Program-made: the position numbers and the translations under genes
Notes under the pieces: model-generated
What the model saw: only the letters and a program-made list of their open reading frames with translations
What the model was told of the DNA's origin: nothing
Databases searched by the model: none
Shown: positions 25,418 through 35,716 of the stretch, piece after piece
How the letters are laid out: the number at the start of each line of letters is the position of its first letter
Numbering within the stretch: the first letter of the stretch is position 1
From: Halolamina sediminis
GTDB lineage: Archaea > Halobacteriota > Halobacteria > Halobacteriales > Haloferacaceae
Reading direction: 5' to 3'
DNA: 64,000 nt
NCBI RefSeq assembly: GCF_001282785.1
Contig: NZ_CVUA01000001.1
Location: forward strand, 186,001-250,000

Positions 25418-27569
25418 GCGGATGAGCAAGCTCTCGGTGGCCGGCTCCAAGCAGGTGATGGGGTCGGTTATCGAGGTCGTCCACGACGCGAACGTGCTCG
25501 ACGTCTCCGAGTACGACGGCTCGTGGGAGGGGTTCCAGCCGGGCGATCCGGATGCCGACGCCGAGCAGGCCTCCGAGAAGCTGGTGACCGTCCGCTCGCT
25601 CAAGAGCATGCTCGGCGTCGACGGTGATTCGGTCGACGCCAGCCACACGGTCTCCGACGAGGAGATCGCTGCCGAGCTCCCCGAACTGCAGGATCGCGTC
25701 AACGACCTCGACGACGAGCGTGACGACCTGCGGGACGAGCTCCGCGCGATCGAGGAGCAGCTCGACGCCGCACGCCCGTTCGTCGACCTCGGGATCGACC
25801 TGAACCTGCTGTCGGGCTACGACAGCCTCGAAGTCGCGGTCGGTCGCGGCGACGAGGGCTCCGTCGAGCGGGAGTTGCTCGACGCCGACGGCGTCCGACA
25901 GTACGAGATCTTCTCCGGCGGCGACGTGCTCGCGGTGTTCGTCTACCCCAGCGAGCACGCGGAGGACGTGCTCGACGAGGCGCTCGTCGGCGCGGCGTTC
26001 ACGACGATCGACGTGCCCGACGCCGAGGTTGCGCCGGAGTCCTACGTCCGCGAACTCGAGAGCGAGAAACAGGCTATCGAGTCTGACATCGCCGAGATCG
26101 AGGAAGCCCTCGACGAGCTCCGACGCCAGCACGCCGAGTTCCTGCTGGCCGCCGAGGAGCACCTCTCGATCCAGGTCCAGAAGGCCGAGGCACCGCTCTC
26201 CTTCGCGACGACGGCGAACACGTTCGTCGCCGAGGGCTGGGTGCCCACCGAGGAGTACGAGGCGGTCAGTGCGGCGCTGAAAGACGAGCTCGGCGACCGG
26301 ATCGAGGTCGAGGAGGTCGAACGCGCCGCGTTCAAGTCCGACGGCGAGGCGGTCCACGAGCACGGTGAGGCCGTGGCGGACGGCGGCACCACGATCGGGG
26401 CGGACGAGCCGCCGGTCGTGCAGGACAACAACGGCCTCGTCCAGCCGTTCGAGGTGCTGGTCGAGGCGATCGGCCGGCCGAACTACGACGAGTTCGACCC
26501 GACCGCGCTGCTGTTCCTGACGTTCCCGGTGTTCTTCGGCTTCATGATCGGGGACGTGGGGTACGGGCTGCTGTACACCGCCATCGGCGGCTACCTCTAC
26601 ACGCAGTTCGACAGTCCCGGCTTCAAGAGCATGGGCGGCGTGACGATCTCGGCGGGGTTGGCGACGATCGTGTTCGGCGTGCTGTACGGCGAGATCTTCG
26701 GCCTACACCTCGTCTCCGAGTGGGTCTGGGGCGGCCACGCACCGCTGCACAAGGGGCTGATCCCCGAGTACAGCTACTGGGTGCCGGCGTGGATCCTGAT
26801 CAGCGCCATCGCCGCGCTGGTCCACCTCAACATCGGCTACGTGCTGGGGTTCTTCGAGGAGCTCCAGTTCCACGGCATCCGTGAGGCCGCGACCGAGAAG
26901 CTCTCGTGGATCTTCGCGATGAACGGCCTCTGGGTGTTCATCGCGAGCAAGTGGTTCGAGGGCTCGAAGCCGGAGTTCATCTTCACCGTGTTCGACAGCG
27001 GCCCCGAGGCCGCGTTCGCGCTGGGCTTCAGCGGCTTCCCCGTGATCGTCGGGCAGGCCGGGATCGGCCTGTTCGTGCTGGGCGCCGCGCTGCTGTTCGC
27101 CGGCGCGCCGGCGGAGATCGTCGAGATCTTCGACACGCTGGTGAACGTGCTCTCCTACGCCCGACTCGCGGCGGTGCTGCTGGCGAAGGCGGGGATGGCC
27201 TTCGCGGTCAACCTGTTCTTCTTCGGCGTCTACGTCGACGAGGGCGGCGGCTGGCACTTCGGCCACGGCGGGATGCCGGACGCCGACGCCGTCGCCGCAC
27301 TGGGTCCGGGTGAGACGCTCGCCTACCACGGCTACGAGGTCACCGAGGTCATGTTCGGCGGCCTGATGCACGGCGGCGTCGCGTCGCTGGTCGGCGGGCT
27401 CGTCGTGCTCGTGCTGGGCCACCTGCTCGTGCTCGCGCTGGGCGTGACCAGTGCCGGCCTGCAGGCGGTGCGCCTGGAGTACTACGAGTTCTTCTCGAAG
27501 TTCTTCGACGGCGGCGGCCGCGAGTACGAGCCGTTCGGACACGAGCGTCAGTTCAGCCGACAGGACTGA
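25404..27569 (+). CDS. atpI: A-type ATP synthase subunit I (membrane a-subunit)
   Basis: A 721-residue protein. The N-terminal cytosolic half (about 1-340) is coiled-coil rich. The C-terminal half has 7-8 TM helices with the ion-translocating arginine region (VNVLSYARLAAVLLAKAG). FPVFFGFMIGDVGYGLLY is typical of archaeal and vacuolar a-subunits. It is downstream of atpH with overlap; an ATG at 25422 is an alternative start. T-rich DNA at 27597-27610 follows. Confidence 0.94.
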   Translation: MLRPKRMSKLSVAGSKQVMGSVIEVVHDANVLDVSEYDGSWEGFQPGDPDADAEQASEKLVTVRSLKSMLGVDGDSVDASHTVSDEEIAAELPELQDRVNDLDDERDDLRDELRAIEEQLDAARPFVDLGIDLNLLSGYDSLEVAVGRGDEGSVERELLDADGVRQYEIFSGGDVLAVFVYPSEHAEDVLDEALVGAAFTTIDVPDAEVAPESYVRELESEKQAIESDIAEIEEALDELRRQHAEFLLAAEEHLSIQVQKAEAPLSFATTANTFVAEGWVPTEEYEAVSAALKDELGDRIEVEEVERAAFKSDGEAVHEHGEAVADGGTTIGADEPPVVQDNNGLVQPFEVLVEAIGRPNYDEFDPTALLFLTFPVFFGFMIGDVGYGLLYTAIGGYLYTQFDSPGFKSMGGVTISAGLATIVFGVLYGEIFGLHLVSEWVWGGHAPLHKGLIPEYSYWVPAWILISAIAALVHLNIGYVLGFFEELQFHGIREAATEKLSWIFAMNGLWVFIASKWFEGSKPEFIFTVFDSGPEAAFALGFSGFPVIVGQAGIGLFVLGAALLFAGAPAEIVEIFDTLVNVLSYARLAAVLLAKAGMAFAVNLFFFGVYVDEGGGWHFGHGGMPDADAVAALGPGETLAYHGYEVTEVMFGGLMHGGVASLVGGLVVLVLGHLLVLALGVTSAGLQAVRLEYYEFFSKFFDGGGREYEPFGHERQFSRQD

Positions 27570-27671
27570 CGTCACCTTCGCGGATCGTTTCTCTCTACTG
27601 ATTATTTTTCGGCGTGTGACGCCACCGTCAGCCGTGCGTATGTGGCCGACTCGCACGGTTCTCTCGGGGAC

Positions 27672-27690
27672 TTTGGGAAGGTTTATGACC
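27672..27690 (+). promoter_or_regulatory. Possible internal promoter before atpK
   Basis: The atpI-atpK gap is 183 bp, by far the largest in the operon. It contains a T-rich tract (ATTATTTTTC, about 27600) and then a TATA-like AAGGTTTATGACC about 70 nt before the atpK ATG. A separate transcript would suit the many c-ring copies per enzyme. Function is inferred. Confidence 0.35.
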
Positions 27691-27752
27691 GTCGTGGGGC
27701 CAACTACGGCTTGTTCGGAGACGACCGACTACGAACCCGAGTTGATACCCAT

Positions 27753-28010
27753 ATGTTCGAAAGCGCACCCCAATTCGCAAGTCTCGTACTGCAGGAAGGA
27801 GCCAGCGGCCCCGCCATCACCTCGACCGGTATGGCAGCCCTCGCCGTCGGCCTCGCCGGTCTCGGCGCAGGCTACGCGGAGCGGGGTATCGGTTCGGCCG
27901 CCGTCGGCGCCGTCGCGGAGGACGACGATCTCTTCGTGCAGGCACTGATTCTGACCGTCCTGCCGGAGACGATCCTCATCTTCGCGCTGGTCGCCATGAT
28001 CCTGGCGTAA
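27753..28010 (+). CDS. atpK: A-type ATP synthase subunit K (proteolipid c-subunit)
   Basis: An 85-residue proteolipid with a single helical hairpin. Helix 1 (about 26-44) is glycine-rich (GMAALAVGLAGLGAGYAERG). Helix 2 (about 61-84) carries the ion-binding glutamate E72 in VLPETILIFALVAMIL. The start MFESAPQF is used because the upstream in-frame part is not membrane-like. It forms the rotor ring with subunit I. Confidence 0.94.
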   Translation: MFESAPQFASLVLQEGASGPAITSTGMAALAVGLAGLGAGYAERGIGSAAVGAVAEDDDLFVQALILTVLPETILIFALVAMILA

Positions 28011-28031
28011 CTTTCCTCTCCCTTTCCGCTC

Positions 28032-28613
28032 ATGAGCTTGGAAACCGTCGTCGAGGACGTTCGAGACGAAGCCCGCGCGCGTGCCGAGGAGATACGCGAA
28101 GAGGGCGAGAGCCGGGCAGAGGAGATCATCTCGGAGGCGGAGGCCGACGCCGAGGAGATCGTACAGCAGCGCGAGCAGGACGTCGAGACACAGATCGACG
28201 AGGAGCGCGAACAGGCGCTGTCGAGCGCGAAGCTTACGGCCAAGCAGAAGCGCCTGGAAGCCCGTCGTGACGTGCTGGAGCAGGTCCGCGAGCAGCTCGA
28301 GGAGCGCGTCGCCGAGATCGACGGCGAGCGCCGCGAGGATCTGACTCGCTCGCAGCTCGATTCGGCCGCCGAGGAGTTCGACGATGACGCGGACGTACAG
28401 GTGTACGGCCGCGCCGCCGACGAGGAGCTACTGACCGACCTGCTCTCGGAGTACGAGGGCTGGTCGTTCGCCGGCACCGAGGACTGCCTCGGCGGCGTCG
28501 TGGTCAGAAGCGAGAGCTCCCGCGTCAGCGTCGACAACACCTTCGACTCCGTGATCGCGGAGGTTTGGGACGAGGAGCTCAAACGTATCAGCGAAAAACT
28601 CTTCGAAGAATGA
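28032..28613 (+). CDS. atpE: A-type ATP synthase subunit E
   Basis: A 193-residue peripheral-stalk subunit: an N-terminal coiled coil (about 1-100, rich in E, A, R, Q), then a globular C-terminal domain with CLGGVVVRSESSRVSVDNTF, the conserved subunit E block. Its stop overlaps the atpC start by 4 nt (ATGA). Confidence 0.93.
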   Translation: MSLETVVEDVRDEARARAEEIREEGESRAEEIISEAEADAEEIVQQREQDVETQIDEEREQALSSAKLTAKQKRLEARRDVLEQVREQLEERVAEIDGERREDLTRSQLDSAAEEFDDDADVQVYGRAADEELLTDLLSEYEGWSFAGTEDCLGGVVVRSESSRVSVDNTFDSVIAEVWDEELKRISEKLFEE

Positions 28614-29665
28614 GCGCCACCGGCAGTTCCAATCCGGAGTACGTCAACGCTCGCGTGAGCGCCCGGCGTGCGACGCTGTTCGACGAGGAGGACTACCGGA
28701 AGCTGGTGCGGATGAGCCCCGACGAGATCACCCGCTACATGGAGGAGTCGACGTACCAGGGGCCGATCAACCGGCTCGGTTCGCGGTTCTCCGGCGTCGA
28801 CCTCCTCGAGTACGGGCTGAACGCGGGGCTGGCGGAGACGTTCGACGAGCTGCTCGCGTGGGCGGACGGCCGCCTCTACGAGCAGGTCGCCCGCTACCTG
28901 CGGAAGTTCGACGCGTGGAACGTGAAGACGGTCGTCCGCGGCGTCTACGCCGACGCCGACACCGAGGCGGTCGAGGACGACCTGATCCATGCCGGCGAGT
29001 TCGACGACACCTTCCTCGACCAGCTGGTCGAGGCCGAGAGCATCGAGGTGATCGTCGACCTGCTCGACGGCACAATCTTCGGCGACGCCCTCGCGGCGGC
29101 CGCCGAGGAGTACGAGGAGACCGGGACGCTCGTTCCGCTGGAGAACGCCATCGACCGGGCGTACTACGAGAACCTGTTCGAGGGCGTGACGAGCGCCTCG
29201 GGCGCGGGCCCGGAGTCGGCGTACGCCGAGTACCTCCAGGCCGAGATCGACTTCCGGAACGCGCGCAACGCGCTCCGGCTCGCCCGCAGCGGCGCCGAGA
29301 TCGACCCCGCGGAGTACTACATCGAGGGCGGCGCGCTGTTCGATCCCGACGAGCTGTCGGCGCTCTCCCGGGACACCGAGCAGCTGGTCGAGCGCATCCG
29401 CGAGAGCCGGTACGGTGACGAGCTCTCGACCGCGCTCGACGACCTCGCCGAGGCGGACAGCCTCATCGAGTTCGAGCAGGCCCTCGACGCGGCACTGCTC
29501 GAGCACGCACGCAACGCGGCACACGCACACCCGATGTCGGTGTGTCCCGTGATCGCGTTCGTGCTCGCGAAGGAGCGTGAGGCGGACAACATCCGTGCCA
29601 TCGCCCGAGGCAAGGAGGCGGGGCTCGACCCCGACGATATTCGGGCGGAACTGGTGGTACGATGA
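28610..29665 (+). CDS. atpC: A-type ATP synthase subunit C
   Basis: A 351-residue subunit linking the central rotor to the membrane ring (V-type d homologue). It is all-helical, with [18 protein letters not shown] at the start and the conserved block [20 protein letters not shown] near the end. It overlaps both neighbours by 4 nt. Confidence 0.93.
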   Translation: MSATGSSNPEYVNARVSARRATLFDEEDYRKLVRMSPDEITRYMEESTYQGPINRLGSRFSGVDLLEYGLNAGLAETFDELLAWADGRLYEQVARYLRKFDAWNVKTVVRGVYADADTEAVEDDLIHAGEFDDTFLDQLVEAESIEVIVDLLDGTIFGDALAAAAEEYEETGTLVPLENAIDRAYYENLFEGVTSASGAGPESAYAEYLQAEIDFRNARNALRLARSGAEIDPAEYYIEGGALFDPDELSALSRDTEQLVERIRESRYGDELSTALDDLAEADSLIEFEQALDAALLEHARNAAHAHPMSVCPVIAFVLAKEREADNIRAIARGKEAGLDPDDIRAELVVR

Positions 29666-29988
29666 GCCAGGAGATCGCCGTGATCGGGAGCCCGGAGTTC
29701 ACGACCGGGTTCCGCCTCGCCGGCGTCCGAAAGTTCGAGGACGTCCCCGAGGAGGAGAAAGCCGAGCGGCTCGACGACGCCGTCGAGTCGACGATCGCCG
29801 ACGACGACGTCGGTATCGTCGTGATGCACGACGACGACCTCGACCACCTCTCGCGGGGGACCCGCGAGGACGTCGAGACCAGCGTCGAGCCGACGTTCGT
29901 GACGCTCGGCGGCGGCGCCGGCAGCGGCGGGCTGCGCGACCAGATCAAACGAGCCATCGGTATCGACCTGATGGACGACGAGGACTAA
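29662..29988 (+). CDS. atpF: A-type ATP synthase subunit F
   Basis: A 108-residue rotor subunit: [20 protein letters not shown] at the N-terminus and the loop [12 protein letters not shown] are typical of V/A-ATPase subunit F. It overlaps atpC by 4 nt and lies 2 nt before atpA. Confidence 0.93.
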   Translation: MSQEIAVIGSPEFTTGFRLAGVRKFEDVPEEEKAERLDDAVESTIADDDVGIVVMHDDDLDHLSRGTREDVETSVEPTFVTLGGGAGSGGLRDQIKRAIGIDLMDDED

Positions 29989-29990
29989 CA

Positions 29991-31757
29991 ATGAGTCAGG
30001 CAACAGACGTCGCCGCGGAAGACCGCGGCCAGATCGAGAGCGTGAGTGGTCCGGTCGTGACCGCCGTCGACCTCGACGCCCGGATGAACGACGTCGTCTA
30101 CGTGGGCGGCGACGAACTGATGGGTGAAGTCATCGAGATCGAGGGCAACGTCACGACGATCCAAGTGTACGAGGAGACCTCCGGGGTCGGCCCCGGCGAA
30201 CCCGTCGTCAACACGGGCGAGCCGCTGACGGTCGACCTGGGTCCGGGGATGCTCGACTCCATCTACGACGGCGTCCAGCGTCCGCTGGACGTCCTCGAGG
30301 AGAAGATGGGGTCGGCATTCCTCGACCGTGGTGTCGACGCACCCGGCATCGACATGGAGAAGCAGTGGGAGTTCGAGCCCGCCGTCGAGCCGGGCGACAC
30401 CGTCGAGCCCAGCGACATCGTCGGTGAGGTGCCCGAGACCCAGACCATCGACCACAAGGTCATGGTCCCGCCGGACTACGAGGGCGGCACCGTCGAGTCC
30501 GTCGAGGAAGGCGAGTTCACCGTGCAGGAGCCGGTAGTCACCCTGGAGAACGGTGAGGAGATCCAGATGCACCAGGAGTGGCCGGTCCGTGAGTCCCGGC
30601 CGGTCGAGGAGAAGCAGACCCCGACCGAGCCGCTGATCTCCGGCCAGCGCATCCTGGACGGCCTGTTCCCGCTCGCGAAGGGCGGGACGGCCGCGATCCC
30701 GGGCCCGTTCGGCTCCGGGAAGACGGTCACCCAGCAGAGCCTCGCGAAGTTCGCCGACGCCGACATCGTCGTCTACATCGGCTGTGGCGAGCGTGGCAAC
30801 GAGATGACCGAAGTGATCGACGACTTCCCGGAGCTGCCCGACCCCCAGACCGGGAACCCGCTGATGGAGCGGACGACGCTGATCGCGAACACCTCGAACA
30901 TGCCCGTAGCCGCACGGGAGTCCTGTGTGTACACCGGGATCACCATCGGGGAGTTCTACCGCGACATGGGGTACGACGTGGCGCTGATGGCCGACTCCAC
31001 CTCGCGGTGGGCTGAGGCCATGCGCGAGATCTCCTCCCGACTGGAGGAGATGCCCGGCGAGGAGGGGTACCCGGCCTACCTGGCTGCCCGCCTCTCCCAG
31101 TTCTACGAGCGAGCCGGCTACTTCGAGAACATCAACGGCAGCGAGGGCTCGATCTCGGTGATCGGCGCCGTCTCGCCGCCCGGCGGTGACTTCTCGGAGC
31201 CGGTCACCCAGAACACGCTGCGTATCGTCAAGACGTTCTGGGCGCTGGACTCCGACCTGGCCGAGCGCCGGCACTTCCCGGCGATCAACTGGGACGAGTC
31301 CTACTCGCTGTACAAGGACCAGCTCGACGAGTGGTTCGAGGAGAACGTCGACGCCGAGTGGCCCGAGCGACGACAGTGGGCCGTCGACGTGCTGGACGAG
31401 GAGAGCGAGCTCCGCGAGATCGTCCAGCTGGTCGGGGAGGACGCCCTTCCGGACGACCAGCAGCTCACGCTCGAGGTCGCACGCTACATCCGCGAGGGGT
31501 GGCTCCAGCAGAACGCCTTCATCGAGGTGGACCAGTACTGTCCGCCCGAGAAGACGTACAAGATGCTGGGCGCGATCAAGAAGTTCAACGACGAGGCGTT
31601 CGAGGCGCTCGACGCGGGGGTCCCGATCGACGAGATCACCGCGATCGACGCCGCGCCGAAGCTCAACCGCATCGCGACCACTCCCGACGACGAGGTCGAC
31701 GAACACGTCGAGGAGCTGCGAGACGAGATCGAGACCCAACTTCGCGAGCTCTACTGA
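29991..31757 (+). CDS. atpA: A-type ATP synthase catalytic subunit A
   Basis: A 588-residue catalytic subunit. It has a beta-barrel N-terminus, the non-homologous insertion region (about 110-200), Walker A GPFGSGKT (238-245), Walker [14 protein letters not shown] and the C-terminal helical domain. No intein is present. Its stop overlaps the atpB start (TGATG at 31755-31759). Confidence 0.97.
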   Translation: MSQATDVAAEDRGQIESVSGPVVTAVDLDARMNDVVYVGGDELMGEVIEIEGNVTTIQVYEETSGVGPGEPVVNTGEPLTVDLGPGMLDSIYDGVQRPLDVLEEKMGSAFLDRGVDAPGIDMEKQWEFEPAVEPGDTVEPSDIVGEVPETQTIDHKVMVPPDYEGGTVESVEEGEFTVQEPVVTLENGEEIQMHQEWPVRESRPVEEKQTPTEPLISGQRILDGLFPLAKGGTAAIPGPFGSGKTVTQQSLAKFADADIVVYIGCGERGNEMTEVIDDFPELPDPQTGNPLMERTTLIANTSNMPVAARESCVYTGITIGEFYRDMGYDVALMADSTSRWAEAMREISSRLEEMPGEEGYPAYLAARLSQFYERAGYFENINGSEGSISVIGAVSPPGGDFSEPVTQNTLRIVKTFWALDSDLAERRHFPAINWDESYSLYKDQLDEWFEENVDAEWPERRQWAVDVLDEESELREIVQLVGEDALPDDQQLTLEVARYIREGWLQQNAFIEVDQYCPPEKTYKMLGAIKKFNDEAFEALDAGVPIDEITAIDAAPKLNRIATTPDDEVDEHVEELRDEIETQLRELY

Positions 31758-33196
31758 TGAAAGAGTACCAAACCATCACCGAGATTTCCGGCCCGCTCGT
31801 CTTCGCCGAGGTCGACGAGTCCATCGGGTACGACGAGATGGTGGAGATCGAGACCGCCGACGGACGAGAGCTCCGTGGGCAGGTGCTCGAGTCCGCCGAC
31901 GACCTCGTCGCGATCCAGGTGTTCGAGGGCACGAGCGGTATCGACCGCAACGCGTCCGTGCGGTTCACGGGCGAGACGCTGAAGATGCCCGTCACCGAGG
32001 ACCTGCTCGGGCGGGTGCTGGACGGGTCGGGCACGCCGATCGACGGCGGTCCCGACATCGTCCCCGACGAGCGCCACGACATCGTCGGCGAGGCGATCAA
32101 CCCCGTCTCCCGGGAGTACCCCGAGGAGTTCATCCAGACCGGCGTCTCCGCCATCGACGGCATGAACACGCTGGTCCGCGGCCAGAAGCTGCCGATCTTC
32201 TCCGCGTCGGGGCTGCCCCACAGCGAGCTCGCACTCCAGATCGCCCGACAGGCGACCGTCCCCGAGGAAGACGAGGAGAGCGAGGACGGCGAGGGTTCGG
32301 AGTTCGCCGTGGTGTTCGGCGCCATGGGGATCACCCAGGAGGAGGCCAACGAGTTCATGGCCGACTTCGAACGCACCGGCGCGCTGGAGCGCTCGGTCGT
32401 GTTCATGAACCTCGCCGACGACCCGGCCGTCGAGCGGACGGTCACGCCGCGGATGGCGCTGACCACCGCCGAGTACCTCGCCTTCGAGAAGGGATACCAC
32501 GTGCTGACGATCCTGACGGACATGACCAACTACTGCGAGGCGCTCCGAGAGATCGGCGCCGCGCGTGAGGAGGTCCCCGGCCGGCGTGGCTACCCCGGCT
32601 ACATGTACACCGACCTGGCCCAGCTCTACGAGCGGGCCGGCCGTATCGACGGCCGCGATGGCTCGGTGACCCAGATCCCGATCCTCACCATGCCCGGCGA
32701 GGACGACACCCACCCGATCCCGGACCTGACCGGCTACATCACCGAGGGGCAGATCGTGATGGACCGGGACCTCGACAGCAAGGGTCTGGAGCCGCCCGTC
32801 AACGTCCTGCCCAGCCTCTCCCGGCTGATGGACGACGGTATCGGCGAGGGGCTCACCCGCGAGGACCACGGCGACCTCAAGGACCAGCTGTTCGCGGCGT
32901 ACGCGGAGGGTGAGGACCTGCGCGACCTCGTGAACATCGTCGGTCGCGAGGCGCTGTCCGAAACCGACAACAAGTACCTCGACTTCGCCGACCGCTTCGA
33001 GTCGGAGTTCATCGATCAGGGGTATCAGACCAACCGCGACATCGGGGAGACCCTCGACATCGGTTGGGAGCTCATCTCGCTGCTCCCGAAGACGGAGCTC
33101 AACCGTATCGGCGAGGACCTGATCGAGGAGTACTACGTGGAGGACGCCTCCGTCGACGCCGACACCGACTCCGAGGAAGCACCCGCGGACGACTGA
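31757..33196 (+). CDS. atpB: A-type ATP synthase non-catalytic subunit B
   Basis: A 479-residue regulatory nucleotide-binding subunit starting [16 protein letters not shown]. It contains [19 protein letters not shown], an acidic insertion ([13 protein letters not shown], about 173-185) common in halophiles, and the [13 protein letters not shown] block. It has no canonical Walker A, as expected for subunit B. It is the last ATPase gene here; atpD does not follow, and the next gene is the thermosome. Confidence 0.97.
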   Translation: MKEYQTITEISGPLVFAEVDESIGYDEMVEIETADGRELRGQVLESADDLVAIQVFEGTSGIDRNASVRFTGETLKMPVTEDLLGRVLDGSGTPIDGGPDIVPDERHDIVGEAINPVSREYPEEFIQTGVSAIDGMNTLVRGQKLPIFSASGLPHSELALQIARQATVPEEDEESEDGEGSEFAVVFGAMGITQEEANEFMADFERTGALERSVVFMNLADDPAVERTVTPRMALTTAEYLAFEKGYHVLTILTDMTNYCEALREIGAAREEVPGRRGYPGYMYTDLAQLYERAGRIDGRDGSVTQIPILTMPGEDDTHPIPDLTGYITEGQIVMDRDLDSKGLEPPVNVLPSLSRLMDDGIGEGLTREDHGDLKDQLFAAYAEGEDLRDLVNIVGREALSETDNKYLDFADRFESEFIDQGYQTNRDIGETLDIGWELISLLPKTELNRIGEDLIEEYYVEDASVDADTDSEEAPADD

Positions 33197-33217
33197 GCCC
33201 GTCGGGGCTCGCGACCG

Positions 33218-33241
33218 GCGACCGCCGTCGGGCGGTCGCCC
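33218..33241 (+). terminator. GC-rich hairpin after the ATP synthase operon
   Basis: GGCGACCGCC-GTCG-GGCGGTCGCC, a perfect 10-bp stem with a 4-nt loop, lies 21 nt after the atpB stop. It has no T-run, so it may be an mRNA 3'-end stabiliser rather than a strict terminator. Confidence 0.4.
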
Positions 33242-33463
33242 GGAGCCTGTTGCCGTGACTGTGCGGACGCCGATTTACGGCGAGTGGCCGCGATCGTGTC
33301 GAAGCTGACCGCGATTCGCCTCAACTCCCGTATTTCGAGCGCACGCGTGCGCGAAGTACCACTTCAGCAGCGACTGCCCATCCCTACTTAAACGAGTCGT
33401 GTGAACAGTTAGCAAGCCGGTGCTGTGGCTGTATGCGTGGGTCTCTCACGGTTTGAACGTAAC

Positions 33464-33476
33464 ATCTTTATAGAAC
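33464..33476 (+). promoter_or_regulatory. Thermosome promoter
   Basis: CATCTTTATAGAA, preceded by GTTTGAACGTAA, places a TATA-like element about 25-30 nt before the start codon, typical of haloarchaeal chaperonin promoters. Confidence 0.6.
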
Positions 33477-33498
33477 CACGGACAATCTGTCGGTGAAC

Positions 33499-35181
33499 AT
33501 GAGCCAGCAACAGCGTATGGGCAACCAGCCCATGATCGTACTTTCCGATGAGAGTCAGCGGACCTCCGGGAAGGACGCCCAGGAGATGAACATCACGGCC
33601 GGCAAGGCCGTCGCCGAGTCGGTCCGGACCACGCTCGGACCCAAAGGCATGGACAAGATGCTCGTCGACTCCTCGGGCGGCGTCGTCGTCACGAACGACG
33701 GCGTGACGATCCTGAAGGAGATGGACATCGACCACCCCGCGGCCAACATGATCGTCGAAGTCTCCGAGACACAGGAGGAGGAAGTCGGCGACGGCACCAC
33801 GACCGCCGTCGTCGTCGGCGGCGAGCTCCTCGATCAGGCCGAGGAGCTGGTCGAGTCCGACGTTCACCCCACCACGATCGCGCAGGGGTACCGACAGGCC
33901 GCCGAGAAGGCCAAGGAGATCCTCAACGAGGAGGCCATCGAGGTCACCGCGGACGACTACGACACCCTGACGAAGATCGCCGAGACAGCGATGACCGGCA
34001 AGGGCGCCGAGACGGCCAAGGACACCCTGGCCGAACTCGTCGTCGACGCCGTGCTCGCGGTTCGTGACGACACCGGCATCGACACCGATAACGTCTCGAT
34101 CGAGAAGGTCGTCGGCGGCTCCATCGAGAACTCCGAGCTCATCGAGGGCGTCATCGTCGACAAGGAGCGCGTCAACGAGAACATGCCCTTCGCCGTCGAG
34201 GACGCCAACGTCGCGCTGTTCGACGGCGCCATCGAGGTCAAGGATACCGAGATCGACACCGAGGTCAACGTCACCGACCCCGACCAGCTCCAGCAGTTCA
34301 TGGAGCAGGAGGAGAAGCAGCTCCGCGAGATGGTCGATCACCTCGTCGACGTCGGCGCGGACGTGGTGTTCGTCGGCGACGGCATCGACGACATCGCCCA
34401 GCACTACATGGCTCAGGAGGGGATCCTCGCGGTCCGTCGTGCCAAGAACGACGACCTGAAGGCGCTGGCTCGCTCGACCGGTGCGACGACCGTTTCCGCC
34501 CTCGAGGACATCGAGGAGGAGGATCTCGGCTTCGCCGGTAGCGTCGCCCAGAAGGACATCGGCGGCGACGAGCGCATCTTCGTCGAGGACGTCGAGGAGG
34601 CCCGCTCGGTCACGCTGGTGCTCCGCGGCGGCACCGACCACGTGGTCGACGAGCTCGAGCGCGCTATCGACGACTCGATCGGCGTGGTCCGCACGACGCT
34701 GGTCGACGGGCAGGTGCTGCCCGGCGGCGGCGCCCCCGAGACCGAGCTCGCGCTCCAGCTCCGCCAGTTCGCCGACTCCGTCGGGGGGCGCGAGCAGCTG
34801 GCCGTCGAGGCCTTCGCCGACGCGCTGGAGGTCATCCCGCGCACCCTCGCCGAGAACGCGGGTCTCGACCCGATCGACTCGCTGGTCGACCTGCGCGCCA
34901 GCCACGACGGCGGCGAGTTCACCACGGGTCTCGACGCCTACACCGGCGACATCATCGACATGCAGGAGGAGGGCGTCGTCGAGCCCCTCCGAGTGAAGAC
35001 GCAGGCAGTCGAATCCGCGACGGAGGCCGCCACGATGATCCTCCGCATCGACGACGTGATCGCCGCGGGCGACCTCGCGGGCGGTCAGGTCGGCGACGAC
35101 GACGGCGGGGACGAGATGCCGCCGGGCGGCGGCGGCATGGGCGGCATGGGCGGTATGGGTGGCATGGGCGGCGCGATGTAA
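33499..35181 (+). CDS. Thermosome (group II chaperonin) subunit
   Basis: A 560-residue ATP-dependent folding subunit. It has the equatorial motifs [11 protein letters not shown] and [10 protein letters not shown], the hinge/apical region with [15 protein letters not shown] and the C-terminal [12 protein letters not shown]. It ends in a Gly-Met-rich tail (GGMGGMGG repeats) as in other thermosomes. ATG 33499 is preferred to GTG 33493. Haloarchaea encode two or three paralogues; which this is cannot be decided. It is monocistronic, with its own TATA box upstream and hairpin-rich DNA downstream. Confidence 0.96.
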   Translation: MSQQQRMGNQPMIVLSDESQRTSGKDAQEMNITAGKAVAESVRTTLGPKGMDKMLVDSSGGVVVTNDGVTILKEMDIDHPAANMIVEVSETQEEEVGDGTTTAVVVGGELLDQAEELVESDVHPTTIAQGYRQAAEKAKEILNEEAIEVTADDYDTLTKIAETAMTGKGAETAKDTLAELVVDAVLAVRDDTGIDTDNVSIEKVVGGSIENSELIEGVIVDKERVNENMPFAVEDANVALFDGAIEVKDTEIDTEVNVTDPDQLQQFMEQEEKQLREMVDHLVDVGADVVFVGDGIDDIAQHYMAQEGILAVRRAKNDDLKALARSTGATTVSALEDIEEEDLGFAGSVAQKDIGGDERIFVEDVEEARSVTLVLRGGTDHVVDELERAIDDSIGVVRTTLVDGQVLPGGGAPETELALQLRQFADSVGGREQLAVEAFADALEVIPRTLAENAGLDPIDSLVDLRASHDGGEFTTGLDAYTGDIIDMQEEGVVEPLRVKTQAVESATEAATMILRIDDVIAAGDLAGGQVGDDDGGDEMPPGGGGMGGMGGMGGMGGAM

Positions 35182-35182
35182 G

Positions 35183-35395
35183 ATCGGTCGGAGACCGATA
35201 TTACGTAGGCAGTCGAGCTTCGCTCGACTACGTTAACGAGAGCCGGTGGCTCTCGTTCGCCAACCAGAACGCGAAGCGTTCTGGTGACGCCGATGTAAGC
35301 GAGGCGGGAAAACTCGCCAAAGGCGAGGCAAACCGCCTCGATACCGAGCGGGGAGCGCTTCGCGCGACCCGCGAGGTGACGTTCGGCCGCTAACT
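35183..35395 (+). repeat. Hairpin array including two-hairpin element copy C
   Basis: Just after the thermosome stop there are consecutive triloop hairpins: ATCGGTC-GGA-GACCGAT (35183-35199) and GTCGAGC-TTC-GCTCGAC (35212-35228). Element C follows (35235-35289): ACGAGAGCC-GGT-GGCTCTCGT, the spacer TCGCCA, ACCAGAACGC-GAA-GCGTTCTGGT, then GACG. Further CGAGGC/GCCTCG and GCGC-TTC-GCGC stems follow. The first may act as a 3' processing or termination signal. The rest of the gap to 35716 holds only short palindromes and AT-rich promoter-like tracts (35519-35526 and 35690-35700). Confidence 0.7.
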
Positions 35396-35716
35396 ACCGC
35401 CACACCGCCGATTTCCGTTCCCCCCGAAGCACCGATCGCCGAACAATTCCTGAACGACCGACGTTTTCGGACCCGATCCGGACGCTGTCGCCGTTTCGGT
35501 CGACGCGTCCGTCCGGAATTTATTAGTGAACGCGTTTCCTCCTATCAGCTACCCGACTGGTCCGTCGGGTTGTCAGAGGCAGGCCGACGAGCGGTGTCGT
35601 ATCCGTTTCCGGATACGGGGTCCCGCTTCCGATATCGGGTCCGTTCCCGAAGCTCTCCCCCGCGGCCGCCGCCTTTCGGTAGCAGAACTTTAGTTTCTTT
35701 ACGGACACGGTTCTCT

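Noticed and set aside
31757-33196. Intein or insertion in the ATP synthase subunits
   Set aside because: Both nucleotide-binding subunits have normal length; the acidic stretch in subunit B is a usual halophilic feature.
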